Notes: a model not told the origin generated them from the sequence alone. A DNA stretch of 64,000 nucleotides from Spirochaetia bacterium 38H-sp (GCA_039023545.1 JBCHKQ010000001.1:434001-498000), one strand, 5' to 3'. Counted from the stretch's first letter, positions 25,125-34,894 are shown. Numbers and translations: made by a program.

Positions 25125-26498
25125 ATGTCTACATCCAGAATACTGATTGCTTTATTGTTGTGCAGCTTTTTTATATATCCTCAAAGCATAGAACTTCCGG
25201 GAGAACTGCTACCGGGGAAAACCGTAACAGGCAAATTGAATAATGGAGAAACAAAGATACATACCTTTGTTATTACCTCCGAATATCTTGGGTTTCTTCT
25301 ACATCTTGAGGTCTCTAGGGCAGGAGTTGAGCTTATCATAAAAAAAAATACAGAGATTGTTTATAGAGAAAATCTTGCAGAGAAAAACACAACAGTAAAA
25401 ATGGCATGGTGGACAAATCCTGCGATAGAACCAGGTATATACACATTAGAACTCATTTCTCAAGAAAACAGTCCCCACGATTGTCTCTACAGTCTGGACT
25501 ATTATATTCTGGATAATAAACCTGATTACATAATCAATCCCGATTCTATTACTACCATAGAAATAGTTCCTGAGCAGCTTGGTTTTGCCCTCTGTGAGAT
25601 ATATGTTCCAGATAAAACAAACACCCTCAGAATAGATGTGCTTGATGCAGATTTTGATGCAGACCTTTTTTTATTTTCACCGGATTCTCAGAAAGAGTAC
25701 TATGACTTTTCTTACAAAGCGATAAATCCCTATACAAGAGAAACCCTTATCATAGATAAACCCTCTTCCGGAAAATATAAGCTGTTGGCAGGTGACTTAT
25801 CTGCAAGGTGGCCGTATTACAACAAGCTTACTCTAAGTGTAAAGCTCTCCTCTGCTCCGCCACAAAAAGTAAAGGAGAGAAAAATGTCTTATACCGGTAA
25901 TAGCCTACCATACGCAGTCATAGAAATCTTCTCAGGCTCATCATCTGGTACAGGCGTTATAATAGCACCACAATACATACTCACAGCTTCTCACGTAGTA
26001 TCTGACAGAGCAGTCATAGCCGTAAGCACTGATAGAGCAAAACCCGCTATAGAAACCCTCAGAGGGGAAGTCGTATACAGAGACACAATCGCGGACCTTG
26101 CACTAGTAAAGATCACAGCAGGTTTCTATGACCAACTCGATTTGCAACTGGTACCTCCTCCGCTTGTCTTGTCTGATACGGATCCCTCATATATGACAAA
26201 GTACACGGTATGGGGATACTCCAGCGATATCAGTATAACAAGCAGAGCAATCATCTCGTGTATAGGAGCCTCTGTAGCCGGTTATGAGCATGCAAGCCCG
26301 CTGGGAAAAGACCTTGAGCTAATAAGATTGGATACCGCTACACCTCCGGGGTTCTCGGGTGCACCCCTATTGGATTCTGATAAAAAAATAGCAGGAATCA
26401 TAATACAAACCTTAGAAGGAGATGAAAAAAGCATCACTATTGCAGTCCCAGCCTGGTATATAAAAAACTTTCTTAAAAAAGCCGGCATAAAATTCTAA
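25125..26498 (+). CDS. Exported trypsin-like serine protease
   Basis: 457 residues. Signal peptide at 1-20 (STSRILIALLLCSFFIYPQS) sends it to the periplasm or outside. Residues about 25-250 contain two beta-rich segments like pre-peptidase (PPC) domains. The C-terminal 200 are a trypsin/HtrA-like protease: His in ILTASHVVS (about 290), Asp in TIADLALVKI (about 324), Ser in PPGFSGAPLLD (about 411). No PDZ domain is seen, so it is not a classical HtrA. ATG 25125 follows CGGGAGA; an earlier ATG at 25086 would hide the signal peptide. Its coding strand is A-rich. Confidence 0.85.
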   Translation: MSTSRILIALLLCSFFIYPQSIELPGELLPGKTVTGKLNNGETKIHTFVITSEYLGFLLHLEVSRAGVELIIKKNTEIVYRENLAEKNTTVKMAWWTNPAIEPGIYTLELISQENSPHDCLYSLDYYILDNKPDYIINPDSITTIEIVPEQLGFALCEIYVPDKTNTLRIDVLDADFDADLFLFSPDSQKEYYDFSYKAINPYTRETLIIDKPSSGKYKLLAGDLSARWPYYNKLTLSVKLSSAPPQKVKERKMSYTGNSLPYAVIEIFSGSSSGTGVIIAPQYILTASHVVSDRAVIAVSTDRAKPAIETLRGEVVYRDTIADLALVKITAGFYDQLDLQLVPPPLVLSDTDPSYMTKYTVWGYSSDISITSRAIISCIGASVAGYEHASPLGKDLELIRLDTATPPGFSGAPLLDSDKKIAGIIIQTLEGDEKSITIAVPAWYIKNFLKKAGIKF

Positions 26499-26506
26499 AA
26501 CACACA

Positions 26507-26554
26507 ATACCGAACGCGCCGGGAGGCTGGCGCATCCCGGCGCTGCCTTTGGCA
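26507..26554. repeat. Solo full unit of hairpin repeat
   Basis: ATACCGAACG, perfect 9-bp stem GCGCCGGGA / TCCCGGCGC with a ten-base loop, then TGCCTTTGGCA. Complete single forward unit between the protease and the pseudouridine synthase; no inverted partner. Confidence 0.8.
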
Positions 26555-26605
26555 TAAGAAAAAACAGCTTATAGACCGGTGATACAAGGCCCATACGGAG
26601 AAAAG

Positions 26606-27367
26606 ATGGCAAAAATAATCTATAAAGATGAACACTGTATAATAGCAAACAAAGAAGCTGGCGAGCTTGTTATGGACACTGGAGACAAAACAGCAGGACT
26701 TGTAAAGGAACTACAGAAGGAAGGAGGAAACATATATCCTGTAAACAGGCTGGATAGACCTACTAGCGGGCTCATTATCTTTGCAAGACACAAAAAAGCA
26801 GCCTCCCTGTTATCTGCACAGTTTGCCCAAAGAGCAGTCTGCAAACTTTACTGGGCAATCCCCGACAGCCCTCCACCTCTTCCTAAAGATATGCTGGAGA
26901 ACTATATACTAGAAAACAAAAAGCTCAATAAATCCTATATACTGGACAAAAAAAAGAAAGGAGCAGAATATGCAAAAATGGCCTATCAAGTTATAGGATC
27001 GGGGAAAAAATATGTCTTTACAGTTATCAGACTTTTTACTGGAAGACACCATCAGATAAGGGCACAGCTTGCAGCACAAAACTCACCCGTAAAAGGCGAT
27101 ATAAAATACGGTTCCAGAAGAACTACGAGCTTTGGAGGCATCTATCTTCATTCGGCATTTCTCAGTTTTCTCCATCCTATTACAGGTAAGAAGGTAGGTG
27201 TTTTTTCGCTGCCCCACGATGACGTCTTATGGAATGAGTTTAAAAAACAGGATTGGACTTTTCTGCAAAAATCCGTTTACGGTTTTTGGGAAGAAGGAGA
27301 AGACTATCAAGAACTGTTTTATCAGGCACGAAAAAATCCCGAGAAATTAGTCTCAATCCAGTTCTGA
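26606..27367 (+). CDS. RluA-family RNA pseudouridine synthase
   Basis: 253 residues. Catalytic motif VNRLDRPTSGLIIFA carries the essential Asp. KLYWAIP, RLFTGRHHQIRAQLA and IYLHSAFLSFLHPI are the usual following motifs. It lacks an N-terminal S4 domain, so it belongs to the short RluA/TruC-like forms; the RNA target (rRNA or tRNA) is not predictable. ATG 26606 sits five bases after ACGGAG. Its end overlaps the convergent EAL gene by 15 bases. Confidence 0.9.
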   Translation: MAKIIYKDEHCIIANKEAGELVMDTGDKTAGLVKELQKEGGNIYPVNRLDRPTSGLIIFARHKKAASLLSAQFAQRAVCKLYWAIPDSPPPLPKDMLENYILENKKLNKSYILDKKKKGAEYAKMAYQVIGSGKKYVFTVIRLFTGRHHQIRAQLAAQNSPVKGDIKYGSRRTTSFGGIYLHSAFLSFLHPITGKKVGVFSLPHDDVLWNEFKKQDWTFLQKSVYGFWEEGEDYQELFYQARKNPEKLVSIQF

Positions 27368-28927
27368 TATTTCTTTTCCCAGGAAATTCTGAACAAAGTG
27401 TAAAAAACTATGAGAATCTCTTGGCTTGCTAAATATATATCCCTGGATATTATTGCAACCCTCTTCCAGAAGAAAATTGAGCTGTCTTGGAGTTTCCACA
27501 CCCTCTGCTATTGTTTTGAGGGAGAGCTCATTTGCAAGAGAAATGATTGACTTGATTATTGCCCTATCATATTGATTGTTCTCCATATCCTTTATAAAAG
27601 ACCTGTCTATCTTGAGCACAGAAAAAGGAAAAGTCTTTATATAGTTGAGAGAAGAATACCCTGTACCAAAATCATCAAGCGAAAAATGTATTCCCATTTG
27701 TCTTATTTCTTTCATTTTTTTTATGGATGATATAGGATCTGCCATTACCACATTTTCTGTTATCTCAAGAGTGATATGCTCGGTATCTATATTCCTGCTC
27801 TCAGCTATTTTTTCTATGGTTTGTTTTATATCCGTATTATTAAACTGAACAGGCGATAAATTGATAGATATACTCGGTTTTGCAAGGCCTAGTTTTTTCC
27901 ATTCATTGAGAGTATCTGCTGCGGCATATAAAACCCATGTCCCAAGAAGAGATATTATGCCGGTTTCCTCTGCAATTGGTATAAACTGTCCGGGCAGTAA
28001 CAATCCCTTTTCTGGATGATGCCATCTTATGAGAGCCTCTGCATCTATGTGATTGATTATCCACTTTCCCCTATGGTTCTTTCTCAGCTCTATTATAGGC
28101 TGAAAAAAAAGCTCAAACTGTTTTTTTATCTCCAGTATTGCTTGTGATTCCAACGACTTTAACAAAAACTGATGAATGTCCATTCTTTCTACAACTTTTT
28201 TTCTCATCTCTTCCGTATATATTGAGAACTGTGATTTTGTTTCTATACAATGCTCAAGAGCGATATCTGCATTATGCAGAAGAGTGCGGGAATTAAAACT
28301 ATGATCAGGATATATCGCTATACCTATATGAGCTCCTGTTGCTATGTGATAACCAGAAAATATGTGAGGCCTTTTTATATGCTCGGATAGTTGCAAGGCG
28401 AAATCTTTTATTTTATCGGGATTATCCTGTCCCCTAACAATGGCTATAAACTCATCTTCTCTTGTATGATAGATATAATTGTCTTTTCCTATGAGATGTC
28501 CTATTCTCATCCCTGTTTGGTACAGTATCCATTCTGACATAGTGGGTTTAAGAGTTTTGGACAGCATGTTAAAGGATTTATCAAGCTTTATTATGTATAC
28601 GCAGAGTTTCTCTTCTTCTTTTGCCTTTCTAAGAATAAATGGCATTTCTTGTTTCATTCTATAGTGATTGGGCAGGCCTGTTATTGGATTGAGAGATATT
28701 CTATCTTCTGTACGTCTTTTTTCTTTTTTGTGAGTTTCCAAAAGCTCTTTAAGCTTCTGGTTTTGTGCCATAAGAAAGCCTACTTTTTTTTCCAGAAGAG
28801 CATTTTTATTCCTCAGACCGGATATTTCTTCTTTTATATCATCCGGAATATCCTGTCTCTCTGTGATATTGAGAGCTATTTTTTCTTTTATCTTGTTGCT
28901 CGTATTTATAGGCTCATTTTCTGCCAC
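27353..28927 (-). CDS. Cyclic-di-GMP phosphodiesterase (degenerate GGDEF + EAL)
   Basis: About 524 residues, cytoplasmic. A coiled coil (residues 20-80, DIKEEISGLRNKNALLEKKV) precedes a GGDEF domain whose active loop reads TREDEF instead of GGDEF, so it should not make c-di-GMP. The EAL domain is intact: DAEALIRWHHPEKGLLLP, ISINLSP, LEITENV, SLDDFGTGYSSL, LKIDRSFI and AEGVET. It should degrade c-di-GMP, perhaps controlled by the dead GGDEF domain. GTG 28927 lies 11 bases after GGAG and overlaps the dcd stop, so the two are co-translated; longer ORF versions would run deep into dcd. Confidence 0.88.
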   Translation of the reverse strand: MAENEPINTSNKIKEKIALNITERQDIPDDIKEEISGLRNKNALLEKKVGFLMAQNQKLKELLETHKKEKRRTEDRISLNPITGLPNHYRMKQEMPFILRKAKEEEKLCVYIIKLDKSFNMLSKTLKPTMSEWILYQTGMRIGHLIGKDNYIYHTREDEFIAIVRGQDNPDKIKDFALQLSEHIKRPHIFSGYHIATGAHIGIAIYPDHSFNSRTLLHNADIALEHCIETKSQFSIYTEEMRKKVVERMDIHQFLLKSLESQAILEIKKQFELFFQPIIELRKNHRGKWIINHIDAEALIRWHHPEKGLLLPGQFIPIAEETGIISLLGTWVLYAAADTLNEWKKLGLAKPSISINLSPVQFNNTDIKQTIEKIAESRNIDTEHITLEITENVVMADPISSIKKMKEIRQMGIHFSLDDFGTGYSSLNYIKTFPFSVLKIDRSFIKDMENNQYDRAIIKSIISLANELSLKTIAEGVETPRQLNFLLEEGCNNIQGYIFSKPRDSHSFLHFVQNFLGKEISELD

Positions 28928-29456
28928 TGCCCAAATCTCCGCCAAACTCCTTATAAAGGAGACTAGGCTGAATCCCCGTATTGTGCTGGTATTTACCACT
29001 CTTATAGGGATCATAGTCTCCTTCTATAGTATGATAGTATATCTGGCAGATTTCAACACCTGGATAAATTTTTATTGGCTGTACGCAAAAAATCTCCAAT
29101 GTCCAATATCCGCAGAATCCCACATCACCAAATCCTGCTGTTACATGAATAAATAGTCCTAGCCTTCCTATAGAAGAACGGCCTTCCAGCATGGGAACCA
29201 AATTTTTTGTCTCTGTATATTCCATGGTTCTTCCCAGATATAGCTTACCTGTTTCAAGAAGAAGGCCATCATCTGGTATAATTATGCGCTCTGTGGGATT
29301 ATTTTTGCGCATATCCAGCTTGTTATCGGAATAAACAAGAAGTTCGTTATGAAGGCGTAGGTTATAGCTGTTGGGATTGAGCTGTTTTTCCAAAAACGGA
29401 TCTATTATTATATCCGTTCCCAGTCTTTTTTTTATTTCTTTTCCTGATAGTATCAT
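28914..29456 (-). CDS. dcd: dCTP deaminase
   Basis: Converts dCTP to dUTP for thymidylate synthesis. 180 residues. The core signature is EGRSSIGRLGLFIHVTAGFGDVGFCGYWTLE, with the catalytic Glu in the last motif and the nucleotide-binding Ser/Arg in GRSSIGR. NPNSYNLRL near the N-terminus also fits Dcd. Whether it also hydrolyses dUTP (bifunctional type) cannot be settled here. It sits between the hydrolase and the EAL gene in a minus-strand run. Confidence 0.92.
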   Translation of the reverse strand: MILSGKEIKKRLGTDIIIDPFLEKQLNPNSYNLRLHNELLVYSDNKLDMRKNNPTERIIIPDDGLLLETGKLYLGRTMEYTETKNLVPMLEGRSSIGRLGLFIHVTAGFGDVGFCGYWTLEIFCVQPIKIYPGVEICQIYYHTIEGDYDPYKSGKYQHNTGIQPSLLYKEFGGDLGSGRK

Positions 29457-29490
29457 AATTGGTTCATTCTACATTGATATTATCTAAATC

Positions 29491-30810
29491 TCAAGTATAC
29501 AATCTTTTATTTTGCCTTAGAGAATAACATATAAAATCTATGTTGATCTTGCCGGCTTGTGTGCACGGATTTTTCCCGGAGTCGTGATTGGCATAAGGAT
29601 TAATAAAGATACTGGTATATTCTGCAGCATCTTTTTCTATCAGCTGATATGCCGACGGGATTATAAAATCATGAGCTTCTGCTGGGATATTTATTTCTTT
29701 TATACCGTTTTTATATCTTTTCTCTGCAAGCTTTTCTTTATCCGACATAGGCTCTCTGTAAGGAATAAAGAGTTCTTTGTATCCTATACCTGCCCTTTCT
29801 ATTCCTGAGCTTAGTTTCATCCCCATTATACGGGTATGCCTTAGAAAATACTTATATAGAGGGTGCAATATTCTTATAAGGCTGTTCTTTGATTCCAGTA
29901 GAGAAAAAATAAGCTCGTCCATGGAGTTGTTGCAGCTTATTATGGAAGTCATAGGTATATCCTGTTTTGTACTGTTTACCAAAGAAAGGCTGCTATAACA
30001 ATCCGCAAACCTTGCAGGCGACAGATCAAAAAAAGCGGTATCAGGATTGTTTTCCAGTCCCGACAGCCATCTATTAAGGCTACTTACAAGGCCATAAACA
30101 GGTTTTAAATCCCTATTTTTTTTGCTGTCTTCCATAAGAGCACTCAGAAAAGCTTGTACATCTTTAAAATCTATATTTTCTTGCAGATATTTTATGGTAG
30201 CAGGAATTCTGGACGGGGTTAATGTTGCAAGAGAATATATGATGCTTATAAGCTTATCTGTTATTCTTTCTTTGTTTGTAGGGTCTGCTACAGGAGAGCC
30301 GTAATGAGGAGTGGATATTGTTATAAGTCCACTTATGAGCCTTTTCTTATATATCCTTTTATCCGCAAAGGCAAGATAACGTGCAACCAGTCCTCCCTGA
30401 CTGTAGCCTATGAGTATGTTTATTGTGTCTTTATCACTCTGTTCTTCTATTAATCTATAATAACCTTTCCCCTCAGGAGTCAGCATTTTGACATCTCTGT
30501 TTTGTTTCCAAAACTCATGGGGGGCGCTTGTTTTATACACGTTAAGATACTGTTTTTTTATGTTGTTAAGAAGTGTTTTTACTTCTTCATCTGTCCCAGA
30601 TGGCGGGGTTATAAGGTCGTAACCCAGACATTTTACAGGTATGGGGACAAAGTATTCTTGATCGGGCATAAGGTTTTGGGTTGTATGGTTTTTTGCTTTT
30701 CTTGTTGCTATCTCAGAATTAGGAAATACAGAAAGAAGTTTTTTCCTGGAATCTTCTTTGGAGAAAAGCTGCACGCTTGCGTTTATCAACCAGAACTTGT
30801 ATTTCTTCAT
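29491..30810 (-). CDS. Lipase-like alpha/beta hydrolase
   Basis: 439 residues with no signal peptide. The nucleophile elbow is NILIGYSQGGLVARYLA (G-x-S-x-G), and ITISTPHYGSPVAD is typical of PGAP1/lipase class enzymes. The catalytic acid is unclear. His in AEAHDFIIPSAYQL or PYANHDSGKN may complete the triad. Substrate probably an ester or lipid, not known. It lies between the START-like gene (18 bases upstream) and dcd. Confidence 0.72.
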   Translation of the reverse strand: MKKYKFWLINASVQLFSKEDSRKKLLSVFPNSEIATRKAKNHTTQNLMPDQEYFVPIPVKCLGYDLITPPSGTDEEVKTLLNNIKKQYLNVYKTSAPHEFWKQNRDVKMLTPEGKGYYRLIEEQSDKDTINILIGYSQGGLVARYLAFADKRIYKKRLISGLITISTPHYGSPVADPTNKERITDKLISIIYSLATLTPSRIPATIKYLQENIDFKDVQAFLSALMEDSKKNRDLKPVYGLVSSLNRWLSGLENNPDTAFFDLSPARFADCYSSLSLVNSTKQDIPMTSIISCNNSMDELIFSLLESKNSLIRILHPLYKYFLRHTRIMGMKLSSGIERAGIGYKELFIPYREPMSDKEKLAEKRYKNGIKEINIPAEAHDFIIPSAYQLIEKDAAEYTSIFINPYANHDSGKNPCTQAGKINIDFICYSLRQNKRLYT

Positions 30811-30828
30811 ATACTACCTTTTATAATT

Positions 30829-31215
30829 TTATAAAAAATATTGAACAAGAGGTTCTAGTAGAAATCTTTGCCAGTTTGTTTTTTCTTCTTGCAGAAGATT
30901 ATCTGGTATGTTTATGGCTTTTATTGTCAATTTTGTTTTTTTGCCCCATGGGTTTACAAGTATTTCTATCTCCGAGTCTCTCATCTGTGGTTGATAATCC
31001 GATGTTCTCCATGTATGTTTTATATAAGAGGGTTCTTCTATTTCTATAATTATACCCTGCCCGTATCCGTTCCATACTGCTATTATCCCTTGTGTCCATG
31101 GCTGTATCTCTGCCTCGCATCCTGTTACTTCTGCATAGTCCGTACCTGTTGTAAGTACCTTAAAGACCTTGTGAGTCGGAGCAGGAACTATTGCCTCTAG
31201 TATAAATGATTCCAC
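30829..31215 (-). CDS. START/AHSA1-like (SRPBCC) protein
   Basis: 128 residues with the ligand-binding SRPBCC fold pattern: FILEAIVPAPTHKVFKVLTT at the start, then the long-strand region YIKHTWRTSDYQPQMRDSEIEI and a C-terminal helix NWQRFLLEPLVQYFL. Start is GTG after AGGAGGAGAG. Such proteins bind hydrophobic ligands or assist chaperones. First gene of the minus-strand run ending in the EAL gene. Confidence 0.75.
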   Translation of the reverse strand: MESFILEAIVPAPTHKVFKVLTTGTDYAEVTGCEAEIQPWTQGIIAVWNGYGQGIIIEIEEPSYIKHTWRTSDYQPQMRDSEIEILVNPWGKKTKLTIKAINIPDNLLQEEKTNWQRFLLEPLVQYFL

Positions 31216-31326
31216 CTCTCCTCCTGTTATAGTGGAATATGTATATAAAAGGCTATGCCGTTATCTGCTCCGCTCTATACTATAAGCATATAAAAAGATA
31301 AAACATGGTCAAGCAAATAAGGTATA

Positions 31327-32010
31327 TCACAGCAGAAAATTTAAAAGCTCTTTTAGGTTCTTTATAATAAGATATTCTTCTGTTTTGTTTTTTTCTTCAT
31401 ACAGAGGGTTATACCAGCATGCATCCATACCTGCCATGAGTGCACCTTTTATATCTGCAGTAAGATTGTCTCCTACCATAAGGCTTTCTCGGGAGATGAC
31501 CTTTGCAATAGAAAGTGCCATGCGAAATATTCTCTCATCGGGTTTTGCGCAACCGGCTTCCTCGGATGTTATAACAGCATCAAAGTAGGCATAAAGTCCG
31601 GATGCTCTTAGTCTTCCTTCCTGTGTTTTTGCAAGTCCGTTGGTGAGGAGTATAAGTTTGTATTTGCCATGCAAAGCCCTTATTGTTTCTTCTGCTCCGC
31701 TAATGAGGAAGCCGGTTTTCTTAAGGTGCTCAAGATAGGTTTTGCTCAACTCGAGGGCTTCTTTTTCAGAAAGGCCTGGGAATGTTTTTGTAAAACGTTC
31801 TATCTTTAACCTTTCTATTTTGATATTGCCCTGTTCCAGACGGTCCCACAGGCTTTTGTTTATTTTTCTATATGTTTCTATTGTCTTGCCGGAAAAAGCA
31901 AGATTGTGTTCTAAGAATGTATTTTTGAGAGCCCATTCTTCTGCTCTGTTATAATCAAACAATGTGCCATCCGCGTCAAAGCAGATGAGCCGGTATTTTT
32001 TACCTGGCAT
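31327..32010 (-). CDS. YjjG-family HAD nucleotidase
   Basis: 227-residue cytoplasmic phosphatase. HAD motif I is FDADGTLFDYNRAEEWAL (nucleophile Asp), motif II LLTNGLAKTQEGRL, motif III Lys in CAKPDERIF, motif IV MVGDNLTADIKGALMAG. The FDADGTLFDY start and the cap match the YjjG non-canonical pyrimidine nucleotidase family, which dephosphorylates unusual nucleotides. ATG 32010 overlaps the upstream aldo-keto reductase stop by 11 bases; a TTG one codon earlier is less likely. Confidence 0.85.
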   Translation of the reverse strand: MPGKKYRLICFDADGTLFDYNRAEEWALKNTFLEHNLAFSGKTIETYRKINKSLWDRLEQGNIKIERLKIERFTKTFPGLSEKEALELSKTYLEHLKKTGFLISGAEETIRALHGKYKLILLTNGLAKTQEGRLRASGLYAYFDAVITSEEAGCAKPDERIFRMALSIAKVISRESLMVGDNLTADIKGALMAGMDACWYNPLYEEKNKTEEYLIIKNLKELLNFLL

Positions 32011-33031
32011 CAAAGAATTCCACTTGTTTTTTTGCGGCTCTTGCCTGTTCTCTTGCCAGCCAGGATTCGTAAGAAAATATAGGACTGGTTGCTTTATCCA
32101 GCATGTCTATTACGTCCTCGGGTAAGTCAGAATCTTCTATCTCTATATCTTTTTCAAACTGTTCTATTGTTCTTGCGCCTATTATTACAGAGCTTATTTC
32201 TGAGCGGGAAAGGTTCCATCCTATTGCAAGTTTATACGGTGGTATTCCGCTTTTTTCCGATATCTCAAGTACTCTGTCTGCTATTTTCTTGCCTCTCTCG
32301 TGCCAGAATCTCACTCCGTCAGTTTTTTCCCTATAGGAAAAACGGGTTCCTTCTACCGGCTTCTCCATACCTTTGTATTTTCCAGTAAGCATTCCTCCTG
32401 CGAGTGGGCTATATGCAAACAGTCCCGTGCCAAAAGCCTTGGCCGCAGGGAAGAGTTCTTCTTCTGGTCCTCTGTGTATTAGATTATAGAGATACTGTCC
32501 CGCAGATATGGATATGTACCCGTTTTTTTCTGCCATGACACATAGCCTTGTATATTCCCATACTGGAAAATTGCTAACTCCGGCGTATCTTATTTTTCCC
32601 TGTTTGTATAGAAAATCCAGGGCATGGAACATCTCCTCCGGTGGAACGGTAGGATCCGGAAGATGAAGATAAAATAAATCAAGATAGTCTGTGCCAAGTC
32701 TCTTGAGACTTTTATTGCATGCATCTATGAGATGTGCTCTGGATAATCCCTGATGATTGGGATCCTGTGATACGGGAAAACCAGCCTTGGATGCAAGTAT
32801 GATTTTATCCCTCTGTGCGTTTTTTAAGAATTTTCCCACTATTATCTCGGATAGACCGCCGGCATATACGTCTGCTACGTCTATACAGTTTCCGCCTGCA
32901 TCCAGGTATCTGGAGATTATTCTCATGGAAGTTTTCTCGTCACAGCCCCAGTTGCTGGCACCAAATGTCATAGTCCCTAGAGTAAGTCTGGATACTCTTA
33001 ACCCTGTCTTACCAAGAAGCCTGTATTTCAT
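32000..33031 (-). CDS. Aldo/keto reductase
   Basis: NADPH-dependent oxidoreductase with a TIM-barrel, 343 residues. Catalytic residues: Asp and Tyr in CIDVADVYAGG, Lys in IILASKAGFPVS, His in FYLHLPDPTVPPEE. NADP-binding SVIIGARTIEQFEKD is near the C-terminus. AGGAGG lies before the ATG. It starts nine bases after the permease stop, so permease, reductase and YjjG form one operon. Substrate not predictable. Confidence 0.88.
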   Translation of the reverse strand: MKYRLLGKTGLRVSRLTLGTMTFGASNWGCDEKTSMRIISRYLDAGGNCIDVADVYAGGLSEIIVGKFLKNAQRDKIILASKAGFPVSQDPNHQGLSRAHLIDACNKSLKRLGTDYLDLFYLHLPDPTVPPEEMFHALDFLYKQGKIRYAGVSNFPVWEYTRLCVMAEKNGYISISAGQYLYNLIHRGPEEELFPAAKAFGTGLFAYSPLAGGMLTGKYKGMEKPVEGTRFSYREKTDGVRFWHERGKKIADRVLEISEKSGIPPYKLAIGWNLSRSEISSVIIGARTIEQFEKDIEIEDSDLPEDVIDMLDKATSPIFSYESWLAREQARAAKKQVEFFDAR

Positions 33032-33040
33032 ATATTCCTC

Positions 33041-34894
33041 CTAATTTCTTTTTCTCTCCGCAAGAAGCAGAATAGTCTTTAGCTCTGTTGTGTTTTTTGC
33101 CTCAAGCCAGTCATTGGTAAATATATCCGTTTGCACAATCTGTGCTATAGCCATAAGGGCTCTCAGGTGCATATCTCTCTTATCTTTGGAGCCGGCAAGA
33201 CAGAATGCTGTGTATACGGTCTGATTATTTTCCCACTTGATGCCTTCTTTGTTTCTTATGATAAATATGTCAAAGAAGTTTTTTCCTTCTATAACTATAT
33301 GAGGTATTGCATGTGGTACTGCTATGCCTGGGAATATGATAGTAGATGCCTGCTGTTCTCTGGCAAAGAGCTTTTCTCTTGCCTTTTCTTTTTCTATGGG
33401 AAGCCTTTCTGATATTGCCTCTGCAAATATATCAAATATTTCCTGAATATCGGATGGTCTGTCCATATCCAGTATCCATGCGTTCTTTATAAGTCTGTCT
33501 ATCTCATCTTCTTTTATATCTTGTCTTTCCAGAAGTATTGTGAGGAGTTCTTCTTCCAGATCGTTTCCTGCAATCTCTTGATTTGTGATATTAGCTAGCA
33601 TGTGCAAAAAGGCGGATTTTTTTCCTGCTTGATTTCTTGCATATACCACATACCATATAAGACAAAGCACTATAACCACTGCGGATATCGCCATAGTAAG
33701 AGAACCCATATCTATTATGAGGATTATGTAAACTACCACGCTCAGTGCCTGCAATATAGGGAAAAACGGACTTTTGAAGGTTGGTCTGTAGTTGGCAAGC
33801 CCCGAGTATCTCATAACGATTACAGAGAGATTTGTCAGTATATAGGTCAGAATCATAAAAAGCGATGCAACTTTGGCAAACTTTTCTATGGAGAGGCCTG
33901 CCACTATGGATATGATTATGGCTGATGTGATTATTATGGAAAAAACAGGGGTTCCTGTCTTCTTACTGACCTTGCCAAAGATAGGCGGCAAAAGTCTGTC
34001 TCTGGACATGGACATGGGGTTCCTCGATGCTGTCATTATGCCCGCATTTGCAGTAGTTATAAAGGCAAGAAGAGCAGCCCCTGCTGTTACCCAGATTCCT
34101 GGCTTTCCTGCAAGATATCCTGCTGCTAGTGATATTGGTGTATAACTTGTAGAAAGCTCTCTGTGTGATAGTATGCCCTGTGTTACCAGTACTGCCAGCA
34201 CGTATAGAATCAAAGTTATCACAAAGGATGCTATGATTCCTCTCACAAGGGTTTTCCCAGGATCTTTTACCTCCTCTGCTATGCTTGCGACTTTGGTGAT
34301 GCCGCCGTAAGAAATAAAGACTGTTCCTGCTGCACCCAATATGTTTGCCCATTTACTTTTTGGTGCTTTTGTAAAGTAAGAAAAATCCATGGCTCTGTAG
34401 CCTATAAGTATGTACGCACTTATAATAAGGAGAAGGACTGCCACCATGATAACCTGTGCTTTTCCCGATGACTCAGTGCTGATTATATTTAGAAAAGTAA
34501 AGAAAACACAGGCTCCTATTGCTATCAGTTTTATCTGTGTCTCTCCGAGCTCTGGGAATATAAGGGTTGCAAAGGTTCCTATACCTATGAGAGCAAAACC
34601 GGATTTAAGGCTTATGGCTAGCCAGTTGGTTATGCCAGCTATTATTCCTGCAGGAGTGCCCAGTATTCTTTCTACGGTTACGTAGTTTCCTCCTGCTCTA
34701 GGCATGGCTGTGGACAGCTCAAGTTGGGAGAATACGGCAGGCAAAAGCAGGATTCCTGCAATAAGATAGGATAGGCTTAGACCTGCTCCTGATTCCTGGT
34801 ATATTATGCCGGGTAGGACAAAAAGTCCGGAACTTATCATAGCTCCGGTTGCAATGCTAAATACCTCAAGGGTTCCCAGTTCTTTCTTTAACAT
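33041..34894 (-). CDS. APC amino-acid permease fused to a PTS EIIA domain
   Basis: 617 residues. Residues 1-430 have about twelve membrane helices and APC-superfamily motifs (GTLEVFSIATGAMISSGLFVLPG, GGNYVTVERILG), so an amino-acid or polyamine transporter. The C-terminal 150 residues resemble the fructose/mannitol EIIA domain, with the likely phospho-His in GIAVPHAIPH near 528. EIIA is normally phosphorylated through PEP, EI and HPr, so uptake may respond to sugar supply. No other PTS gene is in the window. ATG 34894 lacks a ribosome-binding site and lies six bases after a TATAAT on this strand; a longer frame would cross the tRNA and is rejected. Confidence 0.85.
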   Translation of the reverse strand: MLKKELGTLEVFSIATGAMISSGLFVLPGIIYQESGAGLSLSYLIAGILLLPAVFSQLELSTAMPRAGGNYVTVERILGTPAGIIAGITNWLAISLKSGFALIGIGTFATLIFPELGETQIKLIAIGACVFFTFLNIISTESSGKAQVIMVAVLLLIISAYILIGYRAMDFSYFTKAPKSKWANILGAAGTVFISYGGITKVASIAEEVKDPGKTLVRGIIASFVITLILYVLAVLVTQGILSHRELSTSYTPISLAAGYLAGKPGIWVTAGAALLAFITTANAGIMTASRNPMSMSRDRLLPPIFGKVSKKTGTPVFSIIITSAIIISIVAGLSIEKFAKVASLFMILTYILTNLSVIVMRYSGLANYRPTFKSPFFPILQALSVVVYIILIIDMGSLTMAISAVVIVLCLIWYVVYARNQAGKKSAFLHMLANITNQEIAGNDLEEELLTILLERQDIKEDEIDRLIKNAWILDMDRPSDIQEIFDIFAEAISERLPIEKEKAREKLFAREQQASTIIFPGIAVPHAIPHIVIEGKNFFDIFIIRNKEGIKWENNQTVYTAFCLAGSKDKRDMHLRALMAIAQIVQTDIFTNDWLEAKNTTELKTILLLAERKRN

